Counted from the stretch's first letter, positions 1 to 9,153 are shown. The stretch is DNA of 64,000 nucleotides from Intrasporangium calvum DSM 43043 (GCF_000184685.1 NC_014830.1:248001-312000), one strand, 5' to 3'. The notes: generated by a model not told the origin, from the sequence alone. Made by a program: numbers and translations.

Positions 1-1
1 C

Positions 2-235
2 ACCGTCATCGCGATCGCGCTGGGGCTCGCCGCGGTGCTGCTCGTCAGCGGGATCATCGAGGGTTTCGTCACGCCGTCCGCCCTGCCGACCGGGGCGCGG
101 ATCCTCATCGGTGTCCTCGCTGAGGGGGCGTTCCTCGCCTACGTGTTCGTGGTCGGACGGCGAGCCTTCCGGGGCGGGGCGACCGGGGACGTGTCGCGCG
201 CGGCCGTGGGCGACGCCGCCCCCGTGGTCGGCTGA
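2..235 (+). CDS. SpoIIM-like (DUF95) integral membrane protein, 3' end only
   Basis: This is the C-terminal 77 residues of a gene that begins before the window; the frame is open from base 2. It has a hydrophobic stretch, then a loop with a FVTPSALPTGARI segment, then a second membrane segment ending in GRRA and a short polar tail. That pattern matches the last two helices of stage II sporulation protein M-like (DUF95) membrane proteins of actinomycetes. The converging neighbours encode DUF58, MoxR, DUF4350 and DUF4129 proteins, the usual genomic partners of this family, which supports the call. Its role in non-sporulating actinomycetes is not known. Confidence 0.75.
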   Translation, partial: TVIAIALGLAAVLLVSGIIEGFVTPSALPTGARILIGVLAEGAFLAYVFVVGRRAFRGGATGDVSRAAVGDAAPVVG

Positions 236-247
236 CCCCCAAACCCC

Positions 248-349
248 ATCGAAAGAGCACTTCGTCCCCCGGCCAATCGAAAGAGCACTTCGTCCCCCGG
301 CCAATCGAAAGAGCACTTCGTACCAAGGGGGACGAAGTGCTCTTTCGAT
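248..349. repeat. GAAAGAGCACTTCG repeat with terminator-like hairpin
   Basis: Three direct copies of ATCGAAAGAGCACTTCGT start at 248, 276 and 304 with an exact 28-bp period. One inverted copy at 332-349 pairs perfectly with the third copy over 18 bp around a 10-nt loop. The array fills the gap between two convergent genes (stops at 235 and 352) and could act as a bidirectional terminator. A near-identical arrangement is found at 46140-46222, so this is a dispersed family and not a unique terminator. Confidence 0.85.
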
Positions 350-351
350 GG

Positions 352-1647
352 TCAGAGGAGGCCTTCGCTCTTGAGCCAGAGGTAGTGGTCGGCGAGCCTG
401 GCCGGCAGCTCATCGGCCTCGGCGTCGATGACGTCGACGCCCAGCCGCGCGAGGGCGGCCGCCACGCGCTCCCGTCGGGCCATGGTGCGCTCCGCGGCCG
501 CGGCGCCGTAGACGTCGGCCACGGTGGTGCGCTCGGCCAGGAGGGTTCCGACCGCAGGATCGGCGACGCTGGCGAGGACGACCCGGTGCCGTGCGACGAG
601 CGTCGGGATGACGGGGAGCAGACCCTCCTCGATGGCCGCCGGCTCGAGCGGGGTGAGCAGCACGACGAGGGATCGCTGGTGGTGGCGGCTGACCACGGCG
701 GACGCCAGGGCGGACCAGTCGGCCTCGACGATGGCCGGCTGGATCGGCGCGAGCGCGGAGACCACCTCGGCGAGCGGGCTCGTCCGGTCGGTCGACCCGA
801 TCACCCGCACGCGCACCCGCTGATCCCCCGCGATGACGTCGACGCGGTCGTGCGCGTGCCCCGCGAGCGCCGTGAGGAGCAGGGTGGCGTCCATCGCCGC
901 ATCGAGGCGGGGGACGTCGCCGACCCGGCCGGCGCTGGTCCGCGACGTGTCGACGACGACGACGATGCGACGGTGCTGCTCCGGCCGCCATGTGCGGACG
1001 ACGACCGACCCTCGCCGGGCGGTGGCCCGCCAGTCGATCGACCGCACGTCGTCGCCCTCGACGTAGTCGCGCAGGGAGTCGAACTCGGTGCCCTGGCCGC
1101 GCCGGCGGACGGCGGAGCGCCCGTCGATCTGGCGCAGGCGGGACAGCTTGCTCGGCAGGTGGCGCCGCGAGTGGAAGGGATGGAGCACCCGGATCGTCCC
1201 GGCGACGGTGATGGAGGCCTGGCGGGCGGCGAGGCCCAGGGGTCCGTGCAGGCGCAGCGTCACCAGGTCGGCGTGCCGGTCACCCCGCCGCGTCGGGCGC
1301 AGCCGGGTGGTCAGCCGCACGCGGTCCCCGGAGCGGAGCCGCAGGTCGTGCCGGTCGTGCTCCGCCCCGGCGGACGGCTGCCACGCATCCCGGACCTGGC
1401 CTCGGACCGCTCGCCGGCCCGGGTTGGTCACCAGCAGCTCGCTCGTGACGGCCTCGCCGAGCCGGACCAGCGGCGCCACCGACCGCTCGATCACGAGACC
1501 ACGCGGGGAGGGCGCCAGGGCGAGATCGGCCAGGACGAGAACGAGGACTCCGAGCGTCCACAGCAGCACCGTTCCGACGCCCGGACGCCAGGCAACGGCG
1601 ACCGCGCCGAGCAGGACCACGAGGGCGGCCCGGCCCGTCAGGACCAT
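352..1647 (-). CDS. DUF58 domain protein (vWA-like), last gene of MoxR operon
   Basis: 431 residues starting at an ATG. Two hydrophobic segments lie at about residues 5-45. Near 185-210 is the DUF58 signature, with GTEFDSLRDYVEGDD followed by IDW and R/K-rich residues. After it comes a DTSRTS stretch resembling the metal-ion-binding motif of von Willebrand A folds. DUF58 proteins are membrane-anchored partners of MoxR AAA ATPases, thought to help fold or assemble envelope complexes; the client here is unknown. It lies 22 bp downstream of moxR on the same strand and is last in a five-gene operon. Confidence 0.9.
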   Translation of the reverse strand: MVLTGRAALVVLLGAVAVAWRPGVGTVLLWTLGVLVLVLADLALAPSPRGLVIERSVAPLVRLGEAVTSELLVTNPGRRAVRGQVRDAWQPSAGAEHDRHDLRLRSGDRVRLTTRLRPTRRGDRHADLVTLRLHGPLGLAARQASITVAGTIRVLHPFHSRRHLPSKLSRLRQIDGRSAVRRRGQGTEFDSLRDYVEGDDVRSIDWRATARRGSVVVRTWRPEQHRRIVVVVDTSRTSAGRVGDVPRLDAAMDATLLLTALAGHAHDRVDVIAGDQRVRVRVIGSTDRTSPLAEVVSALAPIQPAIVEADWSALASAVVSRHHQRSLVVLLTPLEPAAIEEGLLPVIPTLVARHRVVLASVADPAVGTLLAERTTVADVYGAAAAERTMARRERVAAALARLGVDVIDAEADELPARLADHYLWLKSEGLL

Positions 1648-1669
1648 GGCTCACACCCACTCCGCCGGC

Positions 1670-2677
1670 TCACCGAGGCACCGCCACGGAGCCCAGCGCG
1701 CTGTCGAGCACGGCTGCGACGCTCACTCCCTCCAGCTCGGCCTCGGGACGGAGGGCGAGGCGGTGCGCCAGCGTCGCGTGGGCCATCGCCTTGACGTCGT
1801 CGGGGGTGACGAAGGCGCGCCGGTGCAGCCACGCCCAGGCCCGGCTCGTCGCGAGCAGGGCGGTGGCCCCGCGCGGGCTGACTCCGAGGGCCAAGGAGGG
1901 GGAGGTGCGGGTCGCCCGGGCGATGTCGACGATGTAACCCGTGATCTCGGGGGAGACGACGACTCGCTGCACGGCGGCGGACCCCGCGGCGAGGTCGGCC
2001 GGCCCGGCCACGGCTGTCAGGCCGGCAGCGGCGAGGTCCCGGGGGTCGAAGCCGGTCGCATGGCGGCGCAGGACCTCGACCTCGTCCTCTCGCGCCGGCA
2101 GGGGCAGGCTCACCTTGAGGAGGAACCGGTCGAGCTGGGCCTCGGGCAACGGGTAGGTGCCCTCGTACTCGACGGGGTTCTGGGTGGCTGCGACGAGGAA
2201 CGGACGGGGCAGCGGCCGGGCGGTCCCCTCCACGGTCACCTGCCGTTCCTCCATCGCCTCGAGGAGGGCGGACTGCGTCTTCGGCGGCGTCCGGTTGATC
2301 TCGTCGGCCAGCAGGAGGTTGGTGAAGACCGGTCCTTCCCGGAAGGTGAAGTCGCTCGTCCTCGGGTCGAGCACGAGCGAGCCGGTCACGTCGCCGGGCA
2401 TGAGGTCGGGGGTGAACTGCACTCGCTTGGTCGTGACGTCGAGCGCGGCTGCGAGGGCCCGGACGAGGAGGGTCTTGGCCACCCCCGGAACCCCTTCGAG
2501 CAGGATGTGGCCCCGGGTCAGGAGCGCGACGATGGCACCGGTCACGGCCGCCTCCTGCCCGACGACGGCCTTGCCGACCTCCGCCCGGACGGCGAGCAGT
2601 GCGTCGAGGGCGGCCCGTCCGGCGTCGTCGGGGCGCCCGGGATCATGGGTCGGGGTGTCAGTGGTGTGGTCGGTCAT
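1670..2677 (-). CDS. MoxR-family AAA+ ATPase
   Basis: 335 residues. Walker A is GVPGVAKT at about 62-69, Walker B is LLLADEINR at about 117-125, followed by TPPKTQSALLEAMEE and the sensor region (ATQNPVEYEGTYPLPEAQLDRF). These are the hallmark motifs of MoxR ATPases, which act as chaperones that activate vWA-domain partners. The ATG overlaps the stop of the upstream DUF4350 gene by 4 bp (ATGA), implying translational coupling. The DUF58 product encoded immediately downstream is the likely partner. Confidence 0.95.
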   Translation of the reverse strand: MTDHTTDTPTHDPGRPDDAGRAALDALLAVRAEVGKAVVGQEAAVTGAIVALLTRGHILLEGVPGVAKTLLVRALAAALDVTTKRVQFTPDLMPGDVTGSLVLDPRTSDFTFREGPVFTNLLLADEINRTPPKTQSALLEAMEERQVTVEGTARPLPRPFLVAATQNPVEYEGTYPLPEAQLDRFLLKVSLPLPAREDEVEVLRRHATGFDPRDLAAAGLTAVAGPADLAAGSAAVQRVVVSPEITGYIVDIARATRTSPSLALGVSPRGATALLATSRAWAWLHRRAFVTPDDVKAMAHATLAHRLALRPEAELEGVSVAAVLDSALGSVAVPR

Positions 2678-3921
2678 GCGCGTCGCACGTTCTCCTCGAG
2701 TTGGGCCAGCTGCTCGGCGAGCAGCACCAGGTCTCTGTCGTTCGTTGGGGCGGGGCCGTCGAGCAGCGCACGGACCTCCGCGGTGCCACGCCCTGCGGCC
2801 CGGGCCACCGCCTCGACCAGGTCCGACCCCACGGTCGGGGTGGGCAGACCGAGCCGTGCCGCCAGACGGTGCCGGGTCCCCGATCTCAGGCTGCTGGCCG
2901 CTCGGCCCCGGTCACCGGCGCGGCGGTACAGCCGCCCCCGGGCCTCGGTCGTCTCGACGGCGCGCACCACGACCGGCAGCGGCTCGGTGACGATCCGGCC
3001 CAGCCGCCGCCCACGCGCGAGCGCGAAGGCGATGAACGCGATGACGAGCAGGAGGACGCCGGGGTCGAACCAGTCCGGCACCCCTCGGTCGGACGAGCGA
3101 TGTTCGCCGCTGGCGTCAGCCACATCCAGGTCGGAGAGGCCGGGCACGTACCAGACGAGCCGCTCGCTGTTGCCGAGGGAGCGAAGTCCGACCGCTGCGT
3201 GGGAGGCGTCGCCGACCCGCGCGTTGGTCAGGGCGTCAGCCGAGCCGAGGACCACGGTCTCGGGCTGGGCGCCCGACGCAGGCAGCACGACGAGCGCGAC
3301 GCCCGACTGCTTCTCGGGGAAACAGCCCGTCGCGCCGCGCGGGAGGGCCGGCCCGTCGTCGTCGGCAGATGCGTAGACGGTGGTCGTGGCGTCGAGCCGG
3401 TCGTCGGCCTCGACGATGTCGGAGTTGCACCCGCCGGTCAGCTCTGCCCGCCCCCCTCCGGTCGTCACGAGAGGGACACCCAGGTCGCCCAGGGCGAGGT
3501 CCCCGGGCTCGAGCAGGACGAGCCGGCGAGCGGATGACGAGTGCCGGGAGGTGCGCTCGGCAGCCGCCTCGCCCAGGTAGTCGAAGGACCCCACGACCAC
3601 GGTGGTGCTCGGGTCCACCCGCGCGGCCTCGAAGGCTCGGATCGTCCGCACGACCTCGACCTGCACGCCCTGCTGACGCAGGACCTCGGCGAGCGCTCGG
3701 GACCCGTTCCGCGAGGCACTGTCCGGGTCACCCAGCGTCCCCGAGCGACCAGCTCCACCGGAGAGGACCGCCAGCAGACCCACCGCCACGATCCCGGCAA
3801 CGGCGAGGAGGGCGGCGAGGCCCCAGCGACGTCGCGCCGGGGGCCCGGCGCTGGCCGGGGACCCACCCGGCAGGGCGGGCAGGGCGGGCAGGGCGGTGGC
3901 CTCCGGCAGCCGGGTGCTCAC
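2674..3921 (-). CDS. DUF4350 domain membrane protein
   Basis: 415 residues. A Pro/Ala-rich cytoplasmic N-terminus is followed by a membrane helix near 34-55 (LAALLAVAGIVAVGLLAVLSG), a long extracytoplasmic domain, and a second helix near 283-300 (WFDPGVLLLVIAFIAFALA). The tail is cytoplasmic. The domain holds the ALAEVLRQQGVQVEVVRT segment typical of DUF4350, a domain related to GATase/ABC-auxiliary folds. It overlaps the genes on both sides by 4 bp, so all three are probably translated as a unit. No catalytic activity can be assigned. Confidence 0.85.
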   Translation of the reverse strand: MSTRLPEATALPALPALPGGSPASAGPPARRRWGLAALLAVAGIVAVGLLAVLSGGAGRSGTLGDPDSASRNGSRALAEVLRQQGVQVEVVRTIRAFEAARVDPSTTVVVGSFDYLGEAAAERTSRHSSSARRLVLLEPGDLALGDLGVPLVTTGGGRAELTGGCNSDIVEADDRLDATTTVYASADDDGPALPRGATGCFPEKQSGVALVVLPASGAQPETVVLGSADALTNARVGDASHAAVGLRSLGNSERLVWYVPGLSDLDVADASGEHRSSDRGVPDWFDPGVLLLVIAFIAFALARGRRLGRIVTEPLPVVVRAVETTEARGRLYRRAGDRGRAASSLRSGTRHRLAARLGLPTPTVGSDLVEAVARAAGRGTAEVRALLDGPAPTNDRDLVLLAEQLAQLEENVRRA

Positions 3922-4562
3922 GGGGTCACCCTCGTGCGCCGGAGAAACGGCCGGGAGGCAGCGAGCCGGGTGTCGAGATCGGCGATGGACCGGGCGACCG
4001 CCTCGTCGACGTGGGCGTCTCCGTAGCGGATGGCATCGAACTGGTCGGCGGCGCGACTCAGAGCCGGCGCCTCCTCGGGCAGGAGCGCTGCGAGGGCCAC
4101 GCTCACCTCGTGGGCGGTCCGGCCGGGGCTCTCGTCGATGACGGCTCGCTCCGATGCGGAGGCAGCGATGGCCCGGAACCAGTCCGTCGCCGCGTCGTCG
4201 ACCTCACCGACGGCGTAGGCAGCCCGCGCCCGCGCCCGGTACGCCTCGGCGTCGAGGTGCGGCTCGTCGAGGACGCCACCCGCGCCGCCCCGGGGTGTTC
4301 CCGCTTCCCGGCCGAGCCTCGTGACGAGGACCACGCCGAGGAGAGCCGCGAGGAGCGCCAGCACGACGGGCAGCACCCACCCCGGCAGGGCTCCCGGGTC
4401 GTGCCGCAGCAGCTCGTCGACGAGGTCACCGACCCAGTCGAGCAGCCGCTGGAGCAGGCCGCGCTCGTCGGCGTACTCGGGGCGGGACAGCTCTCGCAGC
4501 ACCCACTCTCGAGCCTCCTCGGCCGAGGGGTCGACCGGCACGGACACGGCCCAGACGTGCAC
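3918..4562 (-). CDS. DUF4129 domain membrane protein
   Basis: 214 residues, GTG start two bases after the stop of the upstream membrane-protein gene. A single membrane helix lies near 80-100 (GWVLPVVLALLAALLGVVLV). The C-terminal DUF4129 region contains YAVGEVDDAATDWFRAIAA and a typical helical pattern. In actinomycete DUF58/MoxR operons this protein is a regular member, and the 4-bp overlap with the DUF4350 gene fits a shared complex at the membrane. An internal start a few codons later is possible. Confidence 0.85.
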   Translation of the reverse strand: MHVWAVSVPVDPSAEEAREWVLRELSRPEYADERGLLQRLLDWVGDLVDELLRHDPGALPGWVLPVVLALLAALLGVVLVTRLGREAGTPRGGAGGVLDEPHLDAEAYRARARAAYAVGEVDDAATDWFRAIAASASERAVIDESPGRTAHEVSVALAALLPEEAPALSRAADQFDAIRYGDAHVDEAVARSIADLDTRLAASRPFLRRTRVTP

Positions 4563-4564
4563 GG

Positions 4565-5689
4565 TCAGCCGCTCGGTGAGGTGGGGAGCTGCTGCATGAG
4601 CTGCACGTCGAGCCCCTCGCGACGGATCCGCTGGTCGACGTAGAGGAGCGAGTCGACGCCGGAGACGAAGGGGGTGACGAGGACGCCCTGGACGAGGAGC
4701 GAGACGGCCTGGGTCAGCGGCAGCACCCAGGCCATGGACGTGGCGTCGGGATCATCCGCTGCGAAGAGGGCGATGAGGCCGATGGGTGTCGCGACGATGG
4801 ACCCGACGATCGAGGCCACGATCGCCGTCAGCAGCCGGATCCCGAAGATCCGCCAGAACGGTCGTCCACCGGTCAGCCCCCACGACCGGCGGACCGCACG
4901 GCGCGGACCGGCCGACTCGAGCACCACGATCGTCACGGCGAAGCTGACCTTGACCCACAGGTAGACGGCAGCGGCTGCGAACCCGACGACGAGGAGCACC
5001 GTGAGTGCCACGCTGCCCGCGCCGTCACCCGAGGCCCAGGTTCCGGCGGCGGCCAGGAGGACGACGACGATGACCCCGGCGAACATCGCCACGATGAGGA
5101 GCGTCGTGCCGATCGCGGGAAGGATGCGGCCGCGAGTCTGCTGCCAGGTCTGCCCCAGGGTGACCTTCCGGCCCTGGATGGCGTGTCCGATGACCAGGGC
5201 GACGAACAGCGGCAGGAGGAGGGAGACGACCCACATCGCGAGGCCCGGCACGTACGACGCCAACGTCGCGTCGCTGTACGCGCCCGCGCTGAGGTTCGGG
5301 TCGCCGAAGGGGTCGGCGCTGAGGACCGCAGCGAGGCCGAGGTCCTGGCCGGCGAGCCAGATGGCGAGGGCCGTCGCGGGCACCAGGGCGAGCGCCGTCG
5401 TCAGGAGCGCCAGGCCGAGGGTCGCGCCCGGGTTGCCGCGGACGGTGGCGAAGACCCCGCTCCAGATCTCGCCCAGGGTGAGCGGGCGCAACGGGATGAT
5501 CCCGGGCCGGTACTCCAGCCGCGGAGCGGGGGGAGGTGGCGGAGCGGGGCGGTACCCGCCCGAGGGCGGCGGTGGCGGCGGGGCCGAGCCCGCGTCGGGC
5601 GGCACCGAGCCCGCGTCGGGCGGCACCCATCGGTCGGTGCCGCCGGAGGGGGCAGGGCCGGGGGCCGCCCAGCCCGGTTCGTCGCTCAT
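4565..5689 (-). CDS. polytopic membrane protein with Pro-rich N-terminus, first gene of MoxR operon
   Basis: 374 residues. The first 60 are low-complexity Pro/Gly/Ala-rich, with a short repeat (PPDAGSVPPDAGSAPP) and runs of proline. LRPLTLGEIWSGVF then introduces about six hydrophobic segments. This layout resembles the membrane domain found in glycerophosphoryl diester phosphodiesterase-like actinobacterial proteins, but no catalytic domain is present. It starts the operon leading to DUF4129, DUF4350, MoxR and DUF58, so an envelope role alongside those proteins is inferred. The specific function is unknown. Confidence 0.8.
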   Translation of the reverse strand: MSDEPGWAAPGPAPSGGTDRWVPPDAGSVPPDAGSAPPPPPPSGGYRPAPPPPPAPRLEYRPGIIPLRPLTLGEIWSGVFATVRGNPGATLGLALLTTALALVPATALAIWLAGQDLGLAAVLSADPFGDPNLSAGAYSDATLASYVPGLAMWVVSLLLPLFVALVIGHAIQGRKVTLGQTWQQTRGRILPAIGTTLLIVAMFAGVIVVVLLAAAGTWASGDGAGSVALTVLLVVGFAAAAVYLWVKVSFAVTIVVLESAGPRRAVRRSWGLTGGRPFWRIFGIRLLTAIVASIVGSIVATPIGLIALFAADDPDATSMAWVLPLTQAVSLLVQGVLVTPFVSGVDSLLYVDQRIRREGLDVQLMQQLPTSPSG

Positions 5690-5737
5690 CCGTCGTCCGT
5701 CCTCCCTGTGGTGCCCGAAATCTACCGGGCTCCGCCG

Positions 5738-6169
5738 TCACTGACGCTTGAGGGACCTGCTCCGGCCGCGGAACTCGGCGATGATCTGCCCGTCCGACTC
5801 GCGCTTGACGGTCACGTCGGTGATCCCGCTGCGGCCGAAGGCGGATCGCACCATCCCCTCCGCGACGAGCACGTCCCCGAGGCGGCTCGGCGCGGTGAAG
5901 GTGATGTCGGCCCCGGACGCGACCGTCACCACGCCGCGGGAGTTGCAGGCCAGCGCGAAGGTCGAGTCGGCGAGCGTGAAGACGAAGCCGCCGTGGCAGA
6001 TGTCGTGCCCGTTGACCATGTCCGCGCGGACCGGCATCCGGACGACGGCGTGGTCCTGCTCGATGACGACCGCCTCCATGCCGAGCCGGCGGGAGGCCTC
6101 GTCGTCAGCCCACATCTGCCGCGCGAACGCCACGCCGGCGTCCTCGCCACCGCCCACGGGTTCGCTCAT
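5738..6169 (-). CDS. paaI: PaaI-type hotdog-fold acyl-CoA thioesterase
   Basis: 143 residues from the ATG at 6169, which overlaps the stop of the upstream dehydrogenase gene by 4 bp. The hotdog-fold signature NGHDICHGGFVFTLADSTFA is clear; it carries the HGG turn and the acidic residue used in hydroxyphenylacetyl-CoA thioesterases. PaaI enzymes release CoA from stalled ring-hydroxylated phenylacetyl-CoA intermediates. The neighbours, a 3-hydroxyacyl-CoA dehydrogenase and PaaN, support a phenylacetate-pathway role. A longer reading to 6283 is open but lies inside the upstream gene. Confidence 0.88.
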   Translation of the reverse strand: MSEPVGGGEDAGVAFARQMWADDEASRRLGMEAVVIEQDHAVVRMPVRADMVNGHDICHGGFVFTLADSTFALACNSRGVVTVASGADITFTAPSRLGDVLVAEGMVRSAFGRSGITDVTVKRESDGQIIAEFRGRSRSLKRQ

Positions 6170-7341
6170 TGCACCGTTCCGTCGAGGAGGGCGGGGCTCG
6201 GTCGGTAGCGCCCCCCGGGGAAGACCCGGTCGAGCTCCTCGATCTGGCGGGAGACCACGGCGAAGCCGAGCGACCGCCCCCACTCGATCGGCCCGCGCGG
6301 GTAGCGGGTCCCGAGCACCATCGCGATGTCGACGTCCGCTGCGGTGGCCTCCCCCCGCCCGACGAGGTCAGCGGCCTCGTTGACGAGCATCGCCACCGTC
6401 CGCGCGAGCGGGTCGGTCTCGACCGGGCCGCCGACGAGACGCTCAGCCAGCCCGAGGTCGGGGTCACCGCCGACGAGAACGCCGTCAGCGGCATACGTGT
6501 AGACGCCCTGCCCGGTCTTGCGACCGAGCCGGCCCGCCTCGACGAGGCCACGCTGGAACTCCGTCGGCGCGTAGCGCTCGTCCCGCCCGGTCTGCTCCCA
6601 GACGGACGTGCCGACGGCGAGGTTGACGTCCTGGCCGATGAAGTCGGTCAGCTCGAGCGGCCCCATCGGGAAGCCGCCCTTCTCCCGCAGGATCCAGTCG
6701 ATCGTCGCGGCGTCTGCCACGCCCGCCTCGACCATCCGCTGCGCCTCGCCGTAGAACGGCCGGGCGACGCGGTTGACGATGAAGCCGGGCGTCGACGAGC
6801 AGCGCACGGGGGTCTTGCCCCAGGCGCGCATCAGCTCCACCGCCTCGTCGAGCACCGTGGCCGAGGACCGTGCGCCGTGGATCACCTCGACGAGCGCCAT
6901 CACCTGCGGCGGGTTGAAGAAGTGCAGGCCGACGACCCGCTCGGGATGGATGACCGCCTCGGCGATCGCCGACACGTCGATGCTCGAGGTGTTCGTCGCG
7001 AGGATCGTCGAGGCGGGCTGCGAGCCGCCGAGCTCGCCGAAGATCTTCCGCTTGAGGGCCAGGTCCTCGGGGACCGCCTCGATGACCAGGCCGCAGTCGG
7101 GCAGCTCGGCGACCGAGCCGGCCGGTGTCAGGCGCCCGCGGATCGCCGCGGCGTCGTCGGCGGTGAGCCGGCCCTTCGCGACGAGGCGGTCGAGGCCGCC
7201 CCCCAACCGGTCGGTCGCGGCCTCCGCAGCACCCGGGACGGCGTCCACGAGGCTCACCCGGTGACCGGCCGTGGCGGCCACCTGCGCGATCCCGGCACCC
7301 ATCGCGCCGGCTCCGATGACAGCGACGTCAGTGAGGTTCAT
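6166..7341 (-). CDS. 3-hydroxyacyl-CoA dehydrogenase (PaaH/FadB2-like)
   Basis: 391 residues from the ATG at 7341. The N-terminal NAD-binding Rossmann motif is VAVIGAGAMGAGIA, followed by the 3HCDH segment VVGLHFFNPPQVMALVEV and TPGFIVNRVARPF. A second, shorter 3HCDH domain follows near the C-terminus (ADVDIAMVLGTRYPRGPIEW). It oxidises 3-hydroxyacyl-CoA esters with NAD. Placed directly before paaI and divergent from paaN, it is probably the dehydrogenase for the phenylacetate ring-cleavage product. A CAGGAT box 7 nt upstream fits a leaderless start. One copy of the short dispersed repeat (6486-6497) lies in frame. Confidence 0.9.
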   Translation of the reverse strand: MNLTDVAVIGAGAMGAGIAQVAATAGHRVSLVDAVPGAAEAATDRLGGGLDRLVAKGRLTADDAAAIRGRLTPAGSVAELPDCGLVIEAVPEDLALKRKIFGELGGSQPASTILATNTSSIDVSAIAEAVIHPERVVGLHFFNPPQVMALVEVIHGARSSATVLDEAVELMRAWGKTPVRCSSTPGFIVNRVARPFYGEAQRMVEAGVADAATIDWILREKGGFPMGPLELTDFIGQDVNLAVGTSVWEQTGRDERYAPTEFQRGLVEAGRLGRKTGQGVYTYAADGVLVGGDPDLGLAERLVGGPVETDPLARTVAMLVNEAADLVGRGEATAADVDIAMVLGTRYPRGPIEWGRSLGFAVVSRQIEELDRVFPGGRYRPSPALLDGTVQ

Positions 7342-7383
7342 GGGCACCATCCTGCCCGGTCCGCCGCCGGGCCGGACAACGCC

Positions 7384-7389
7384 TAACCT
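7384..7389 (+). promoter_or_regulatory. -10 box (TAACCT) for leaderless paaN transcript
   Basis: TAACCT ends 7 nt before the GTG at 7397. This is the spacing at which an actinobacterial TANNNT -10 element places the transcription start at the first base of the start codon. Confidence 0.5.
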
Positions 7390-7396
7390 TGAAAGC

Positions 7397-9121
7397 GTGA
7401 CTGCACAGGCAACGAAGCCCACCCACCCGCTGCTCGACCAGCACGCCGGCGTCCTCGACGAGATCCGTCAGGCGCTCGCCGAACGATCCTGGTTCTCCCG
7501 CTACCCCGAGTCCCCGTCCCCGCGCGTCTATGGCGAGACGGCGGCCGCCGACGGGCTCGCGGCCTACGAGGCCCACCTCAACCGGCCGTATGCCGCTGAG
7601 CTGGCTTCCGGGGTGACCGGCACCTTCGTGGGGAGCGAGGTCTCCCCCTACGGGCCGACGCTCGGGGTCTCCTACCCGGCCCTGGACCTCGATGCAGCGC
7701 TCGCCGCGGCACGGGCTGCCGTCCCGGCCTGGCGGGATGCCGGTCCGCAGGTCCGCGCCGCGGTGTGCGTCGAGATCGTCGACGCGATCAACAGGCGGTC
7801 GTTCGAGGTCGCCAACGCGGTCATGCACACGTCGGGCCAGCCGTTCGTGATGTCCTTCCAGGCGGGCGGGCCGCACGCTCAGGAGCGGGCGCTCGAGGCG
7901 GTCGCCGCGGGCCTCGTCGAGCAGGAGCGCGTGCCGGCGTCGGTCGTCTGGGAGAAGCCGGGCAAGGACCGCGAGGGCAAGCCGGCGCCGATCCGGATGC
8001 AGAAGGACTACCGCATCGTCCCGCGCGGCGTCTCCCTCGTCATCGGGTGCAACACCTTCCCCACGTGGAACGCCTACCCCGGGATCTTCGCGTCCCTCGT
8101 CACCGGGAACCCGGTCGTCATCAAGCCGCATCCCCGCGCCGTGCTGCCCCTCGCGATCACCGTGGAGGCGGCCCGGGGCGTGCTCGCCGCGGCCGGCTTC
8201 GACCCGGCGCTCGTCCAGCTCGCCGCCGAGGTCGACGGGCAGGGCCTCGCGAGGACGCTGGCCGAGCGGGACGAGGTCGCGATCATCGACTACACCGGCG
8301 GGCCGGCGTTCGGCGGCTGGCTCGAGGAGCGCGGGGCGGCCCTCGGCAAGCTCGTCTACACCGAGAAGGCGGGCCTCAACACGGTCGTCGTCGACTCGAC
8401 CGACGACCTCAAGGGCCTGCTCGGCAACCTCGCCTTCTCCCTCACGCTCTACTCGGGGCAGATGTGCACCGCACCGCAGAACATCTACGTGCCGACCGGT
8501 GGCGTCGACACCGACGAGGGCCATCTGTCCTTCGACGAGTTCGGCGAGCGGCTCGGCTCCGCGGTGTCCCGCCTGACCGGTGACGACGCGAAGGCGGTCG
8601 AGCTGCTCGGCGCGACGGTCAACGACCAGGTGCGCGCCAACGCCGAGTCCCTCGAGGCGATGGCCGCCGAGGCGGAGGGCCGCGTGCTGCTCCAGTCGCG
8701 GCGGATCGCCCACCCGGTCTATGCGGAGGCGGTCGTCCGGGCGCCGGGGCTGGTCGCGGTGGACGTGCAGCGCGAGGACGTCTACACGCAGGAGTGCTTC
8801 GGGCCCGTCGGGTTCCTCATCCAGACCGCCTCGACCGAGCAGTCGTTGGCGCAGCTGGCCGACACGGTCAAGGAGCACGGCGGGATGACGGCGTCGGTCT
8901 ACTCGACGAGTGAAGAGGTCCTCGAAGGGGCGCGGGAAGCGGCGGCGACCGGCGGCGTCGCGCTGTCCGAGAACCTCACCGGCCAGATCTTCGTGAACCA
9001 GACCGCGGCGTTCTCCGACTTCCACGGCACCGGCGCGAATCCGGCGGCGAACGCCGCCTACACCGACTCGGCGTTCGTCGCGAACCGCTTCCGCGTCATC
9101 ACCGCCCGCCGCCACATCTGA
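7397..9121 (+). CDS. paaN: phenylacetic acid degradation protein PaaN (aldehyde dehydrogenase family)
   Basis: 574 residues from the GTG at 7397. The start includes THPLLDQHAGVL and SRYPESPSPRVYGETAA, characteristic of the PaaN subfamily. The nucleophilic Cys is in LYSGQMCTAPQNIYVP, and the cofactor region is VIGCNTFPTWNAYPGIFASL. It lacks the MaoC hydratase domain of E. coli PaaZ, so it resembles the standalone PaaN enzymes thought to oxidise the semialdehyde formed after ring opening. It is divergent from the dehydrogenase/paaI pair. One dispersed-repeat copy (7585-7602) is read in frame as PYAAEL. Confidence 0.9.
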   Translation: MTAQATKPTHPLLDQHAGVLDEIRQALAERSWFSRYPESPSPRVYGETAAADGLAAYEAHLNRPYAAELASGVTGTFVGSEVSPYGPTLGVSYPALDLDAALAAARAAVPAWRDAGPQVRAAVCVEIVDAINRRSFEVANAVMHTSGQPFVMSFQAGGPHAQERALEAVAAGLVEQERVPASVVWEKPGKDREGKPAPIRMQKDYRIVPRGVSLVIGCNTFPTWNAYPGIFASLVTGNPVVIKPHPRAVLPLAITVEAARGVLAAAGFDPALVQLAAEVDGQGLARTLAERDEVAIIDYTGGPAFGGWLEERGAALGKLVYTEKAGLNTVVVDSTDDLKGLLGNLAFSLTLYSGQMCTAPQNIYVPTGGVDTDEGHLSFDEFGERLGSAVSRLTGDDAKAVELLGATVNDQVRANAESLEAMAAEAEGRVLLQSRRIAHPVYAEAVVRAPGLVAVDVQREDVYTQECFGPVGFLIQTASTEQSLAQLADTVKEHGGMTASVYSTSEEVLEGAREAAATGGVALSENLTGQIFVNQTAAFSDFHGTGANPAANAAYTDSAFVANRFRVITARRHI

Positions 9122-9126
9122 CCCCC

Positions 9127-9148
9127 CACTCGAGTGTGCAGGAAGTGC
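9127..9148 (+). repeat. single CGAGTGTGCA half-copy
   Basis: CACTCGAGTGTGCAGGAAGTGC resembles the core of the 15874-15992 family with GGAAGTGC replacing CTTCGTGC. It lies between paaN and the MFS gene and supplies that gene's ribosome binding site (GGAAG). Confidence 0.6.
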
Positions 9149-9153
9149 CAACC

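Noticed and set aside
7271-7396. longer N-terminus for PaaN
   Set aside because: The upstream frame is antisense of the dehydrogenase gene; PaaN homology begins at THPLLDQ and a TAACCT box marks the GTG at 7397.
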